Positions 30,297 to 41,019 of a DNA stretch of 64,000 bases are shown here, piece after piece. The translations under genes and the position numbers were made by a program. Below the pieces are notes generated by a model. The model made no database searches, was not told where the DNA came from, and saw nothing but the letters and a program-made list of their open reading frames with translations. The stretch is from Phaeosaccion multiseriatum. Its lineage: Eukaryota > Ochrophyta, other classes. The first letter of the stretch is position 1, and the number at the start of each line of letters is the position of its first letter. The stretch spans positions 3,162,001-3,226,000 of the forward strand of contig OZ218959.1 of the NCBI GenBank assembly GCA_965112735.1. The letters are read 5' to 3'.

Positions 30297-31350
30297 TGGC
30301 GCCGGGGTCGACATTTCCATTCTAAGGTCCCATGCAACAAAGAGAAGCAACGGTGTCGTCAGTAGACCCTTCCATGCAAAGAGGGGGCCATCCCTCCTTA
30401 AGGTCATGTCCATCTCCGCCTTTTGGGTTGTGTAGCAGAGGAATGGTGTGGTCCGTTGATGGAGAAAAGGACACGACGCGTTGTGGCAGGGCTTGTCATG
30501 TTCGACTGAGTCGCAGAGCTTGCTCGCTCCTGTGGTCGCCTTAAAGTGACAGACCCCCGCCTGGTGCTGCTGAGCCACGCCTTGTCGACCCCTGATACAC
30601 TATCGCCCACATTCTCGATAGCGCGCTATCGGGCCCCGGCGATAGCGGATAGCGTGCCGGCTGGCGCCGGCCGATAGCGGATAGCGCGCCGGCTGGCGGA
30701 TAGCACGCCCCAATACCCCCCCCCCCCCCAAAGCCGGCTGGCGCCGGCGATAGCGGATAGCGGATAGTGTATCAGGGGTCGAGCCTTGGATGCTGCGATA
30801 CGAAGAAAGAGAAGGAACAAGCGAGAAACAGAGGAACAACAAGGACCCTTTAGGCTTTTAGGTACTCAGAGAAGCCTGAAGCTATGCCCGGCTGATAGCC
30901 AATCCCCAATCTCCTCTCTCTCTCTGCCTGATACCCAATCCCCCCTCGCCTCTCTCTCCCCTCTCCCCCGCTTACACTCACCAGAAGAACGCCTCTTCTT
31001 GCCCAATGACCTCCCCAACGCTCTCGTGGAAGGCGGAGATGATAATATCGGAGTCAGCGTCATGGAGCGGCCCCAGCAGACGGGAGCCGCGCACCTGGTT
31101 AAGCAGCAATTGAGGGGTGGTTGAGGAGCAGCAGTTGAGGAGCACAGCTGAAGGTTTAATGAAGACCGCACCTGGGAGTATCATTGCCACGCTCCTCTGC
31201 CGATGCTGCTGATGCTTCAGAATCTGGTTCGTATGCTGCTGCACTCTTGCTGCCGCTCCTTCTGCTATTACTGAGCGTGCCACCCTCCAAACCCTCACCA
31301 CTTTTTTTCAGGAATGTGGCTTCCAAAAACGACTTTCCCCCCCCACCCAA
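30258..31350 (-). pseudogene. Not4-like gene copy with shortened RRM (right palindrome arm)
   Basis: Candidate exons in reading order: about 31320-31165 (SGEGLEGGTLSNSRRSGSKS, Ser/Glu-rich, donor GTGCGG); about 31110-30985 (NQVRGSRLLGPLHDADSDII, SAFHESVGEVIGQEEAF); then the CCCH exon about 30798-30300 (IQGVAQQHQAGVCHFKATTG, ASKLCDSVEHDKPC, HNASCPFLHQ). The middle exon aligns with the start of the RRM in the 26-kb copy (LVNGIPPHMANEETLRAFF) but lacks its second half. The CCCH exon is split near its 5' end by the 198-bp insertion at 30585-30782, so this copy is probably dead. Confidence 0.5.
30585..30782. mobile_element. 198-bp MITE-like insertion with 20-bp TIRs and 6-bp target duplication
   Basis: The ends are TCGACCCCTGATACACTATC and its exact inverse. 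They are flanked by the direct duplication GCCTTG (30579-30584 and 30783-30788). The uninterrupted sequence of the other palindrome arm has a single CAAGGC at the matching point (about 30005-30015, within CATCCAAGGCGTGG), proving insertion. The interior is GC-rich and built from GCGATAGCGGATAGC and GCCGGCTGGC units. No coding capacity. The superfamily is not identified. Confidence 0.85.
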
Positions 31351-31604
31351 GCCGGCTCAGTCCAGAGCGGGGGATTTCTCGTGGCTACACGGTGCTACTA
31401 GTAGTAATGGATGCGTAGGCTCTTTTCCCCGGTCCCCCTCCCCTCCCGTGGCTTGTGATTTTAACCTTTACTTGACGAGTGTGGTCGTGTTGTTGAACAA
31501 AAGGCCAATTCCTTCCATTGACTTACTACTACTTCCGCGTCGTTCCCATCCTCTTCCCCCCTTCTCTACTTAAGAGATCACCCTCCGCATAATACAGGTC
31601 GACG

Positions 31605-33811
31605 ATGGACGCGCAGATATTGGCTTTGGTGGAGGCTGGATTCGATGCTGACGCAGCGAAGGCCGCACTCACGTCAACAGGTGTGTTTCTCCTTTATAAA
31701 GGGGAGAACGAACAACGCAGGGCTTTCTCTCTCACGCGTGTCCTCACGCTCCCCACTATGCCACAGGAGGCAACGTCGAGGCAGCAGGAAACATCTTGCT
31801 GCGGACAGGTGGACAGGCTCCAGCGCTGCCAGCAGCCACGGGAGGCCCGGCGCTGCGACTCAATGCAGGTGAGGAGCTCTGGGGGTTCCAAACTGCGCCA
31901 CCGGCGATGATGAGGATGCCTTTCCGATGCACCCCCCCTCCCCCCCGTCTCAACCCAACCCAAGCTCCTCTACATGTCAGTTGTTTCGTGCCCCCCCCCC
32001 CTCCCTTCTCTGGGTCCCTCTCTGACTCACTCACTCACTCAATTACTCACTCCCTCACTCAACGCAGCCTCCACGGCTCAAGCCGCTGCCAATGTGGCGG
32101 CGGCCGCGCTGGCTCCTCCCGCGCCCCCCACTGAGCAGCAGGAAGGTGTAGGAGGGGGTGGGGGCGTAGGAGGCGTTGATCCTCTGAAGCTCAGCAAGCC
32201 GCGAGAGGAGAGGGAGAGGGTGCTGGAGAAGCTGGCACAGGAGAGGCAGAAGGAGGCCGCCAAAGAGAGAGTGAGGTAGGTGCGGGTAAAGCTTTGTGCT
32301 TAGGCACTGTCCTCCCTTCTCATTACGCTCATTTGAGGGGCAGAAGGATGTGGTGTAACTTACTTGTCCCCCAACTAGAAATTGCTCCCCCCCCTCATCT
32401 CTCCCCTCTCTTCCCTGTTGTTCGTTTGACCTCTTGTACCTTTACTCGGCTCATGCGCTCCGTCCGTTGCTTCCATCCGTCCGTCCTCCCGCCCTCTCTT
32501 CCCTGTCTTCCTTCCGTCCTTCCGTCCTTCCTTCCCTTTCTTCCGTTCCTTCCTCCCTTGCCGCCTCATTCTTCATGCAGGAGACGCAAGGAAAAGGCAG
32601 ACCGTGCGGCAGAGCTCGCCCGGTGGAAGAACAGCAGAGAGGATGCCAAGATAAGAGGCAAAGGGGTTAAGCCGGCACAGCGGGAGGAGCACGAAGGGGG
32701 AGCGGCTGCTGGTGCATCTAGCACGCGAAAGGATACAAAGGCACCGAGCGCACCGGCTTCGACATGCAAAGTCCAGGTGCGGAACAAGTCTGTCTTGTCC
32801 TTCACTTCCTCCCACCCTTGCTCCACCCCCCTTCCCTCGCCCCTGCACCCGCTCTTGTTCGCGACAAATGGCCCATCTTTCTACTCTACTCTTCAAGTCA
32901 CCTCGGCATCAATTTCCCTCGCCTGTCCCATCTCCAACGTCCGTCCCGTGTCTTGTTGCGGTGTAGCCCGCCCTTTGACTACCATCCATCCATCCATCCA
33001 TACATACATACATACATACATACATACATACGTACGTACGTACATACATACATACATGCATACATACATACATACATCGCCGACAAACGCAAATTTACGC
33101 TCCCCCCTCGACCTTTTCATTAAAGTCTTTCCATCCCCCCCCCCCCCATACACTGCCATCTACCGTACCCCCACCCACCCCTTCCTCTCAAGGTGCGGCT
33201 GCACACAGGGGCCACAGTGGTGCAGGAGCATGACCCCACCGCCCCCCTGACTGCTGTGCTTGACGTTCTGAGGAAGGACAAGCCGGAGGTGGCCAAGGCT
33301 CTTGAGGATTGTGTCAGCCCCGGTCTGCGCTGCCCCTATCCGATGCCTGGCAAGGTGAGGGGAGAGGGGAGAGGGGAGAGGGGAGGCGGGGAGGCGGGGG
33401 GAGGGGCGAGGGGAAGTGGACAGAGGAGGGAGGGGGAGTGAAGGGAGGAGGACTCTCTTACGTCGAGAGTAAGGAGGCAGTCCTCTCTAATTTTTTTTTA
33501 TTGAACTTACTGACATTGCCTTACTGCTATTGACTAACTGTCATTGACTTCCTGTCATTAACTTACTGTCATTACCTTACTGTCATTGACTTACTGTCGT
33601 TGACTCGCTGGTGACAGGTGTACGCTGGAGAGGCCCTGTCCACGACGCTACTTGCGGCAGGGCTCTCCCCCCGGGGTCAGCTCACGCTGCAACTCGGCAA
33701 CGAGCAGGCGAGGGCCGATAGCGCCGCTGCCAAGGCCACTGACACGGCCTCTGCCGCTGCGGCCAGTCGCAAGAAGGCCATGCTTGCAGCTGAGGCGACT
33801 GCTGCGGGGGG

Positions 33812-33862
<51 letters not shown>

Positions 33863-36800
33863 CGACGATGATGATATGGGGGGGGGTATGGACGAGGGGG
33901 AGGGAGACCAGTTTGGTGCTGGGGTGGGTATGGGAGGTGGCGAGGAGGAGAACGAGGAGGAGGAGGAGGAGGAGGAGGAGGAGGATGAAGACATGGATGG
34001 TATGTTGGAAGGCATGATCCCTGGAGGCTTCGGTGGGGGCATGGGGGGCGGGGGTGGCAGGGGGCGCGGCTTTGGGGGCGGGAGAGGAATGGGACCACCG
34101 GGCATGATGGGACTGGGGAGAGGCACAGGTAGGGGGAGGGGCAGGGGAGGGGGCGGGCGGGGATTGCCCTTTGGTGGACGAGGCAATTCGCTCGGCGGAG
34201 GGAGTGGTGGTGGCCCCGGGGGGGGAGGTGCCCCGGGGGGTGGTGCTGGTGCTGTCCCGGGGGGGGGTGGGCCTCCGCTGAGTGCGGCGCAACAAGCTCG
34301 GGCTATGCGTCTCAAGCATTACGGAGGGTCTCCGGGACGGGGTGGAGGGGGGGGAGGAGGAGCAGGAGGCGGGGGTGGTGAGTCGGCGGATGATCTGTTT
34401 GACAAGCTCAGGGCAGCGGGAGGAGGAGGAGGAGGAGGAGGCAAGGGGGGGGGGGTGATGCACACACACAGCCCGCCTTCCCTGCAGGAGACGCTCATCG
34501 ACAAGGTCTGTAACATGATCACTGAGGACCACGTCGCCTGCAGGTGAGGAGGGGAGGGGGAGGGAGAGAGGGAGGGAAGGGGCAGAGGGTTGGAAGGTGC
34601 AGAGGGTTGGAGAAGGAGACAGGGAGTGGGTGGCGGGGGGGGTAGAGACGGAGGGAGAGTTGGTGTTGGTTCAGTGTTGTGGTGCAGTATCTCTCCCTCT
34701 ACCTGTCTCTCCTATTATGGCATGAGCGCCCCTCCGGCACTTTGCTCACCTTCCCCCCCCCCCCCCTTCGATGGCACTGGATGACTCCACTATGCTCTCT
34801 CTGTCTCTCTCTCTCTCGTATACCCTTTCTCTCCTCTCTCTTGCTCTGCCTCTTGCTCTCCCTGTCTGTCTCCCTCTCGTATGACCTCGTTTTCTCTCCT
34901 CGCTCTCTCTATTGCACCTCTCTCTTATGGCACTGGGTGGCACTGGATGGCCCCATAAGAATGAGCTTCGGCTGCTTGGACGGTGTGACGGGTCAGCAGG
35001 TGCTGCAGCGGCTTGCCAACAGACACCTCCTCACGCCCCTCATCCTCAAGGCCTTCCGAGGCTGCCCCATCACGGGTGAGGAGGGACTGAAGAAGTCAGT
35101 TGACGAGTGACTCAGGGACAGAGGGACTGAGAGGACTGAGAGGACCGAGGGATAGAACGGAAGAAGGCGAGGAGGGGGGAGGGGATGGGAATAGGAACAG
35201 CTGCGCGCGATGCGATTGCACATCCCTTGCTTTGGCCTGGCCTCTCACTTCCTCTTTTGCTACACACATGCATGCACGTATTTGCCATTTGTGATGTTTG
35301 TCAGAGCTCCAACTCCTCCCCGGCCCGAGCATGACCAACGGACTGCTTGAGGAGCTCGCCAGGAAGTCCAGCCTCATGGAGCTCAGGTCAGTGAGTCAGC
35401 AGGTTATGGGGTGTGGGAGATGGGGTATATGGGGTATAGGGTGTAGGGTATATGGGGCATGGGACAATGGTGCCGCTGTATCACGAACTGCTGTGTCACA
35501 AACTACTCCTGCTGTATCACCAACAGGATGCCGCGGTGCGACGCCGTGACGGCGGAGGGGGCATTGCACTTGGGAGAGCTAAGGGCGCTGCAGCTGCTCG
35601 ATGTGTCCGCCTGCAAGGTGAGGGGGAGGATGGCAGTGGATGGTGGAGGAGGGCGGGTAGCGATGGCAGTGGATGGATTCAGTGGATGGCGGGGGTGACA
35701 GTGGATGGGTTAGGGGGGGGTGGGTGGGGGATGGCAGTGGATGGCAGTGGATGGCAGTGGATGGCAGTGGATGGCAGTGGGGATGGGAGTGAATGGCGGT
35801 GGATGGCAGTAGATGGCAGTGGATGGCGATGGACCTCGGTGTGGACTGGTCCTCTTGGGAGGGGAAGGGAGGTGGGCCTTTCCTCCCCTCGACCATGGAT
35901 CTGATCTGCCTACCCTTCTTGATGTGATGTGCCCGTCTCCTCCCTCCCTCCCTCCCTCCCTTCCTCCCTCCCTCCCTCCCTCCCTCCCTCCCTCCCTCCC
36001 TCCCTCCCTCCCTCCCTCCCTCCCTCCCTCCCTCCCTCCCTCCCTCCCTCCCTCCCTCCCTCCCTCCCTCCCTCCCTCCCTCCCTCCCTCCCTCCCTCCC
36101 TCCCTCCCTCCCTCCCTCCCTCCCTCCCTCCCTCCCTCCCTCCCTCCCTCCCTCCCTCCCTCCCTCCCTCTTTCCCTTGTTCAACACCAGGTGAACGAGC
36201 ACTGGCTGAAGGTGGTGTCTGGCCTGCCCTCCCTACGCACTCTGCTTGTGCGCGAGTGCGGTCTAAGAGACATTGCGCTAATGCGTCTGAGTCGCTCCTC
36301 ATCACTCACGGAGCTCGACCTCTCCGGCTGTGAGCAGCTCACAGATGCAGGTGAGGAACCAACTTACCCACCATATCGCCAATACGCGAGCTGCTCCTCA
36401 GAGTCCTGACCCGAGCCCCACACACTCTCTTAGGGGCGTGTATGTTGTATGGGCGCTTGGGAGGAGCTCTTTGATATATTGCGGTTCTCGGCAGTGATTG
36501 GGGCCAACAGAGGAATACTCAAACTGATTCTCACTCCATACCCACTCACTCACTCACTCACGCACGCACTCACGCACTCACTCTCTCACTCACTCACTCA
36601 CTCACTCACTCACTCACGCACTCACGCACTCACTCTCTCACTCACTCACTCACTCACTCACTCACTCACTCACTCACTCACTCACTCACTCATTTACTCA
36701 CTCCCCACGCCCCCCCCACCCCACGTTCAGGGCTGACCTTCCTAAGCAAGACCCCCTCTCTGCGGAGCTTGACGCTGAAGGGCCTACCCCTCCTCACGGA

Positions 36801-39202
36801 TGACTCTCTCGAGGACTTGTGTAACGGATGTAACGGCCTCGAGGTGCGGAGGGAGCCGAGGGGCGGGCGAAGGGGTGGTGGGGGGTGGGACGGAGAGAAA
36901 GAGGGGGGAGGGCTCTCGTGGTTGTGCTGTACGATGCAATGCTGTGCTACGCTGTGCTCTTCTCTCCATCTCCCCTCTTATCTCCCTCTCCCTCTCTCTA
37001 CCCCCCCCCCTCTCTCTCGTCTTTCAGCGGCTAAACCTGTCAGGGTGCCCGGGCATCACTGACCGTGGCGTGCAGCACATCGCTGGGCACTTGTCCGTCC
37101 TCAAGGAGCTCTCTCTGCAAGGCACCAGTGTGACACAGCACGGACTTGATGCCCTTGCCAAGGGCTGCACAGAGCTGCAGAGGTGACCAGAATGGGGGGG
37201 TGGGGCATTCAGCCGGGTAGGGGGGGGAGGGGGGGGAGGGGGGGGAGGCGTTGCGTCGCTTTGGTCGTACCATTGGAGGGGGGCGTCATGGTGTGGCAAG
37301 GTGTGCACTGGCTGCACTGTTTGTTGCGTTTGTACGCGTAGGCCTCACATCACTCACGGCTTTACTCACTCACTCACTCACTCACTCACTCACTCACTCA
37401 CTCACTCACTCACTCACTACTCACGCATTCACTCATCTTACTCACCTAGCTCGCCCTTAACAAGGCTTCACTCACTCACTCACCCACTCACTCACTCACT
37501 CACTCACTCCATCTTGCTCACCTAACTCACCCTTATCTTTCACACGTCTTACCCTGCCCGCTGCTCTACCTCTTCCCACTACTACCTTCTACCCCCACCC
37601 CTCCACTCTCTTCCTACCTCATCCTCCCACCCTCCACCCTCTCCCCCCCACTGCCACCCACCTCACCCTCCTTGCACCCACACACAGAATCACTCTCCCT
37701 AAGGCGGGTGTGGGTATGGGCGGCGCTGGCATCGCGAGCCTGGTGCAAATGTCCAACCTTGTGTCCCTCACTCTCGACGGCTGCCTTGGAACAGAGGTTA
37801 CACCGGCTGCCATCTCGTCCCTGGCCAGGTCAGTTGCTGTGGTCAGTGGCTGTGGTCAGTGGCTGTGGTCAGTGGCTGTGGATGATCCATGGAGTTGGTA
37901 GGAGCAAGACAACACGCACGCGCACGCACACACGCACGCACGCACGCACTCACGCACACATCACACACACACACACACGCATGTACACACTCACACATGA
38001 ACACACTCACACACTCACACATGCACACACACGTATATACGTACATGCATATTCATTCATAAACTGTTCCATTACTCTGAATGTAACCTCCACTATCCCC
38101 ACCCCCCTCCCTCTCTATCTTTATCTACCCGCTCCTCGCTGATCAGGCTGACGAAGCTCGTGTCACTGAGCCTGGCGGGTGTGTCGGCAGTCACCGCAGC
38201 TGCTCTCAAGGACATTTGCTCAGGCTGCACAAGCCTGGAGAGTATCAACTTGAATGAGTGCCGCAATTGCGACGACTTTACGGCCCTTGCCCAGCTGGGC
38301 TCCCTCAAGGAGATCGCGGCCACTCGCACGCAGGTAAGGATGGGGGGGGGGGGGGAGGGAGGGAGAGAGGGGACGGGGGAGGGAGGGAGGGAGGGAGGGA
38401 AAGAGAGAGAAGGGGGGAGGGTGGGAGGGAGGGAGGGAGGGAGGGAGGGAGGGAGGGAGGGAGGGAGGGTGGGAAAGGGAGCGAGGATGGATCGCTCTTC
38501 TGCTCCATATCACCAACTGCTGCTGCATCACCAGCTGCTGTATCACCAACTGCTGCTGTGTCGTCAACTGCAGGTGAACGATGAAAGCTTGGCGGCCTTC
38601 CGAAGCCTGCCCTTCCTCCACACGCTCACCCTCCGCGGCTGCAGCATCAGCAGCGCCGGCCTGGACGAGTGCGGGAAGATGAGGTGCGTGGTGGGTGTGC
38701 TGCTGCTGTTGGTCGTCATCTGCTTGTGCCAGTCGCCAGTTGGTGCCCCCTTTCTGTGTGGTGAATGAGCTGTCCCTCTCCTCCTGCCCCTGGCCTCTCT
38801 TTACTGACTGAGCGTCTCGTCTAAGTGACGAGTGGCACAAAGGAGTCTTCGCAAGTATTCTGCGAGGCGTGTCCCTCTCCCGTTTTGACTGCGCTCTCCG
38901 TCTCTCTCTCTCTCTTCGTGTGTCTCTCTCTCACTCCCTCTCTCTTTATCCCTATCTCTCCCCCTTTCTCCCTTCCTCTCTTCTCTGACGGATGCCGTTG
39001 AGGCCTTATCCTCTGCCCACCTTCCTTATCTTCCTGTTCCTCTGTTGATTGACTGCATCATGCGCTGCCGCTGTGCTGTGCCGTGACTGGCTGCAGCTCT
39101 CTGAAGATGCTGAATCTGAGCTCCACCATTGTGGCGCAGGAGGGCAATGGGGCAGCGGTGGAGGCCCTGCGGCAGGGGGGAAGGGTCGTGATTCGCACCT
39201 GA
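31605..39202 (+). CDS. UBA-UBX-LRR fusion protein, predicted Cdc48/p97 adaptor, about 976 residues
   Basis: Sixteen exons: 31605-31680, 31767-31868, 32068-32275, 32581-32776, 33193-33354, 33618-34543, 34960-35075, 35305-35386, 35527-35617, 36191-36350, 36731-36843, 37028-37182, 37688-37828, 38147-38333, 38574-38683, 39097-39202. All phases close on TGA. Residues 1-42 form a UBA domain (ILALVEAGFDADAAKAALTS, GGNVEAAGNILL). About 110-165 is a charged coiled coil (REERERVLEKLAQERQKEAA). About 190-275 is a UBX domain (CKVQVRLHTGATVVQEHDP, then KVYAGEALSTTLLAAGLSPR). The usual FPR loop is replaced by YPMPGK. Exon 6 adds a poly-Asp/Glu and Gly/RG-rich linker. Residues 557-976 are Cys-containing LRRs (SLTELDLSGCEQLTDAG, RLNLSGCPGITDRGVQHIAG). 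UBA-UBX is the SAKS1/UBXN1 layout: ubiquitin binding plus p97 binding. The LRR half resembles F-box-type LRRs and could select substrates (inference). Confidence 0.82.
32988..33078. repeat. (CATA)n / (CGTA)n microsatellite
   Basis: CATC, CATA and CGTA tetranucleotides in the intron between exons 4 and 5 of the UBA-UBX-LRR gene. Confidence 0.9.
35635..35835. repeat. GGATGGCAGT 10-bp minisatellite
   Basis: Tandem ATGGCAGTGG units, purest at about 35728-35780, in an intron of the UBA-UBX-LRR gene. ORFs with DGSGWQWMAV-type repeats are artefacts. Confidence 0.85.
35938..36170. repeat. (CCCT)n array before an LRR exon
   Basis: A nearly pure CCCT array of about 230 bases placed at the 3' end of the intron. 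It forms a very long polypyrimidine tract about 20 bases from the acceptor of exon 36191-36350. Confidence 0.92.
36541..36705. repeat. (TCAC)n array in LRR-gene intron
   Basis: TCAC repeat with CGCA and TCTC variants in the intron upstream of exon 36731-36843. A similar array occurs at about 37362-37510. Both lie in the opposite gene-sense orientation to the TOM1-gene arrays: here the transcript reads CTCACTCA. Confidence 0.88.
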
Positions 39203-39430
39203 GCGAGAAGCACCGATATCTGGTCTAGAGCACCGATATCTGGTCTAGAGCATCGGTATCTGGTCTAGAACATCGATATGTGAGCAGGAGCAGCCTCATC
39301 ATCATCATCATCATGAGGTTGTCTTGAGTGGTCTCAATTGAGTGGTCTCAAGTGGTCTAGAGCACCGATATCTGGTCTAGAGCACCGATATCTGGTCTAG
39401 AACATCGATATGTGAGCAGGAGCAGCACCA
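39203..39430. repeat. 21-bp tandem repeats downstream of the LRR gene
   Basis: Units of AGCACCGATATCTGGTCTAG in two clusters (39213-39275 and 39357-39412). Each is followed by the same AACATCGATATGTGAGCAGG and AGCAG tail, so the whole ~145-base block was duplicated. A (CAT)n run lies between. It is 3' flank or UTR of the UBA-UBX-LRR gene. Confidence 0.85.
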
Positions 39431-39888
39431 TCATCATCGTCTCATCGTCTCAAGAGGTGGCCCATTTGTGTGCAAGGCTGGAGCTTTTTGAGGCCCAGGG
39501 GCAGGCCGGTCTTATGTCTGTCTCAAGTCTGGAGTATCGAGGGACAGGGCGGAAGGAGATGTCAGGCAAACAGGCAGAGGCTTGCTTGAGGAACATCGAG
39601 GGGGAGGGGGAGGGGCAGGCCGTGAGGGAGGTGGACAGCCCAGCAGGAAGAGGCAGGCAGGAAGCAGCAATTGCAGCAGGCACGTGGCGGGCAGGAGAAG
39701 TTGTGCGATGGTACCCTTTGTGAGCATCGAGGCATAAGAGCAGGCGTGTGGAGGAGAGATGCACACAGGCGGGCACACGGGGCAGGCAGATGGGGGAGCG
39801 GGGGGAGGGGGACATGACCGCCGGAGACGATTTGGGGTGAAGAAGGAAAAAAACAAAGAAATACTTGAACAGGATGTTTTGATAATAA

Positions 39889-40477
39889 TTAACACTCGAT
39901 TTGCGTAAAAATCGCCCAAATCGCCCGATTTCTGGCCCAAAACGGTTTTAGCGCATTTGCAGGAAAATGACGCTGGGAGGAGCGCTATAGCTCTTCGTGT
40001 AGCTCTTTGAGATCCCCACCGATCCATGGTCTTTCGGCTTTCATCGCCTCTTCCCTTCCGTAGTTGTCAGCATTTCCGCAGCAGCACCCCCTTCCCGGGG
40101 GGGGGGGGGGGAAAGGGGGATATGCACGCCACGGAAATCGCTCATGGGCAGCTTGCCCGCCCTTCTGCAAGAGAACAGGCGCAGCGCTACGGCGGCTAGC
40201 CACAGTGGAGCAGCAGCAGGACCCTTGGCAAGCCTGGTGCGATTTCCGTGGCGTGCACATCCCCCGTCCCCCCCCCGCCGGGAAGGGGGTGCTGCTGCGG
40301 AAATGCTGATAACTACGGAAGGGAAGAGGCGATGAAAGCCGAAAGACCATGGATCGGTGGGGATCTCAAAGAGCTACACGAAGAGCTATAGCGCTCCTCC
40401 CAGCGTCATTTTCCTGCAAATGCGCTAAAACCGTTTTGGTCGAAATTTGGGCGATTTTTACGCAAATCGAGTGTTAA
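39889..40477. mobile_element. TTAA-flanked long palindromic (foldback) element, 581 bp plus target sites
   Basis: It begins TTAA-CACTCGATTTGCGTAA and ends in the inverse, TTACGCAAATCGAGTG-TTAA. The two arms (about 39893-40141 and 40227-40473) are inverted copies for nearly their full 250 bases, including CTATAGCTCTTCGTGTAGCT, ATCCATGGTCTTTCGGCTTT and CACGCCACGGAAATCGC. About 85 bases of loop separate them. TTAA target duplication is the hallmark of piggyBac-class transposons (knowledge), so a non-autonomous piggyBac-like origin is inferred. No transposase is present. Confidence 0.8.
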
Positions 40478-41019
40478 AAAAAATTTAAAATTAAAATGAA
40501 TTAAAATGGCTGGTGGCCACCCCACCCACAACGCCCCGGATGCAGCGATTGGCCACCGGTACATGGCAAGTTGCAAGCATGGGGGCTACCAACGACTGCG
40601 CCTGCAGGTCCGTCAGTAGGGTCAGACATGTGCCCACTACATTACCTTCGTCACCGGATCCAGAGCTGGAGTCATGCCTCTCGCGACACAAAAGCAAGGG
40701 CCAAGTGCTGATTGACTGTCGATTCCCCCCGGGTGAATTTCTGCAGGCACCTCCAGCCAGAGGGAATTTCAAGTGCTTTCCCATCTCTATCTCCTTCACA
40801 CAGCAAGGAAGGACCGTGTGCTGATTGAACTCCGATAACACGCCGAATCTGACCTTCTTCCGCGAGGCAGGCAGGTCCAGAGGGAGAGGCTAAAGGGCTT
40901 TGCCATCTCCACCTCCTCCACACCACAAGGAAGGACCCAGTGCTGATGAAATGCGTAGCCGAATCTTGTCTTCTTCAGCGGGGCAGGCAGCTCCAGAGGG
41001 CGATTGACTCTACCCACCA
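40478..41019 (-). pseudogene. Decayed FNIP repeat units beyond the stop of the FNIP gene
   Basis: Three further FNIP-type units are readable in shifting frames: VGRVNRPLELPAPLKKTRFG with YAFHQHWVLPCGVEEVEMA; then a unit with SEFNQHTVLPCCVKEIEMG; then KFPLAGGACRN. They continue the period of the gene at 41020-43335 without a gap. The gene was once longer and has lost its 3' end to frameshifts. Confidence 0.65.

Larger units (their letters stand above)
29888..30907. repeat. Large imperfect palindrome (~1 kb)
   Basis: The left arm (29888 to about 30289) is repeated in inverted orientation in the right arm (about 30300-30584, resuming 30789-30907). Examples: left TTCTCTGAGTACCTAAAAGC against right GCTTTTAGGTACTCAGAGAA, and left ATTCTAAGGTCCC pairing with right GGGACCTAAGAAT at the centre. 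The centre near 30290-30300 has almost no spacer. The right arm is split by a 198-bp insertion at 30585-30782. Each arm carries a copy of the Not4-like CCCH exon, so this is an inverted duplication of a gene fragment. Confidence 0.85.
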
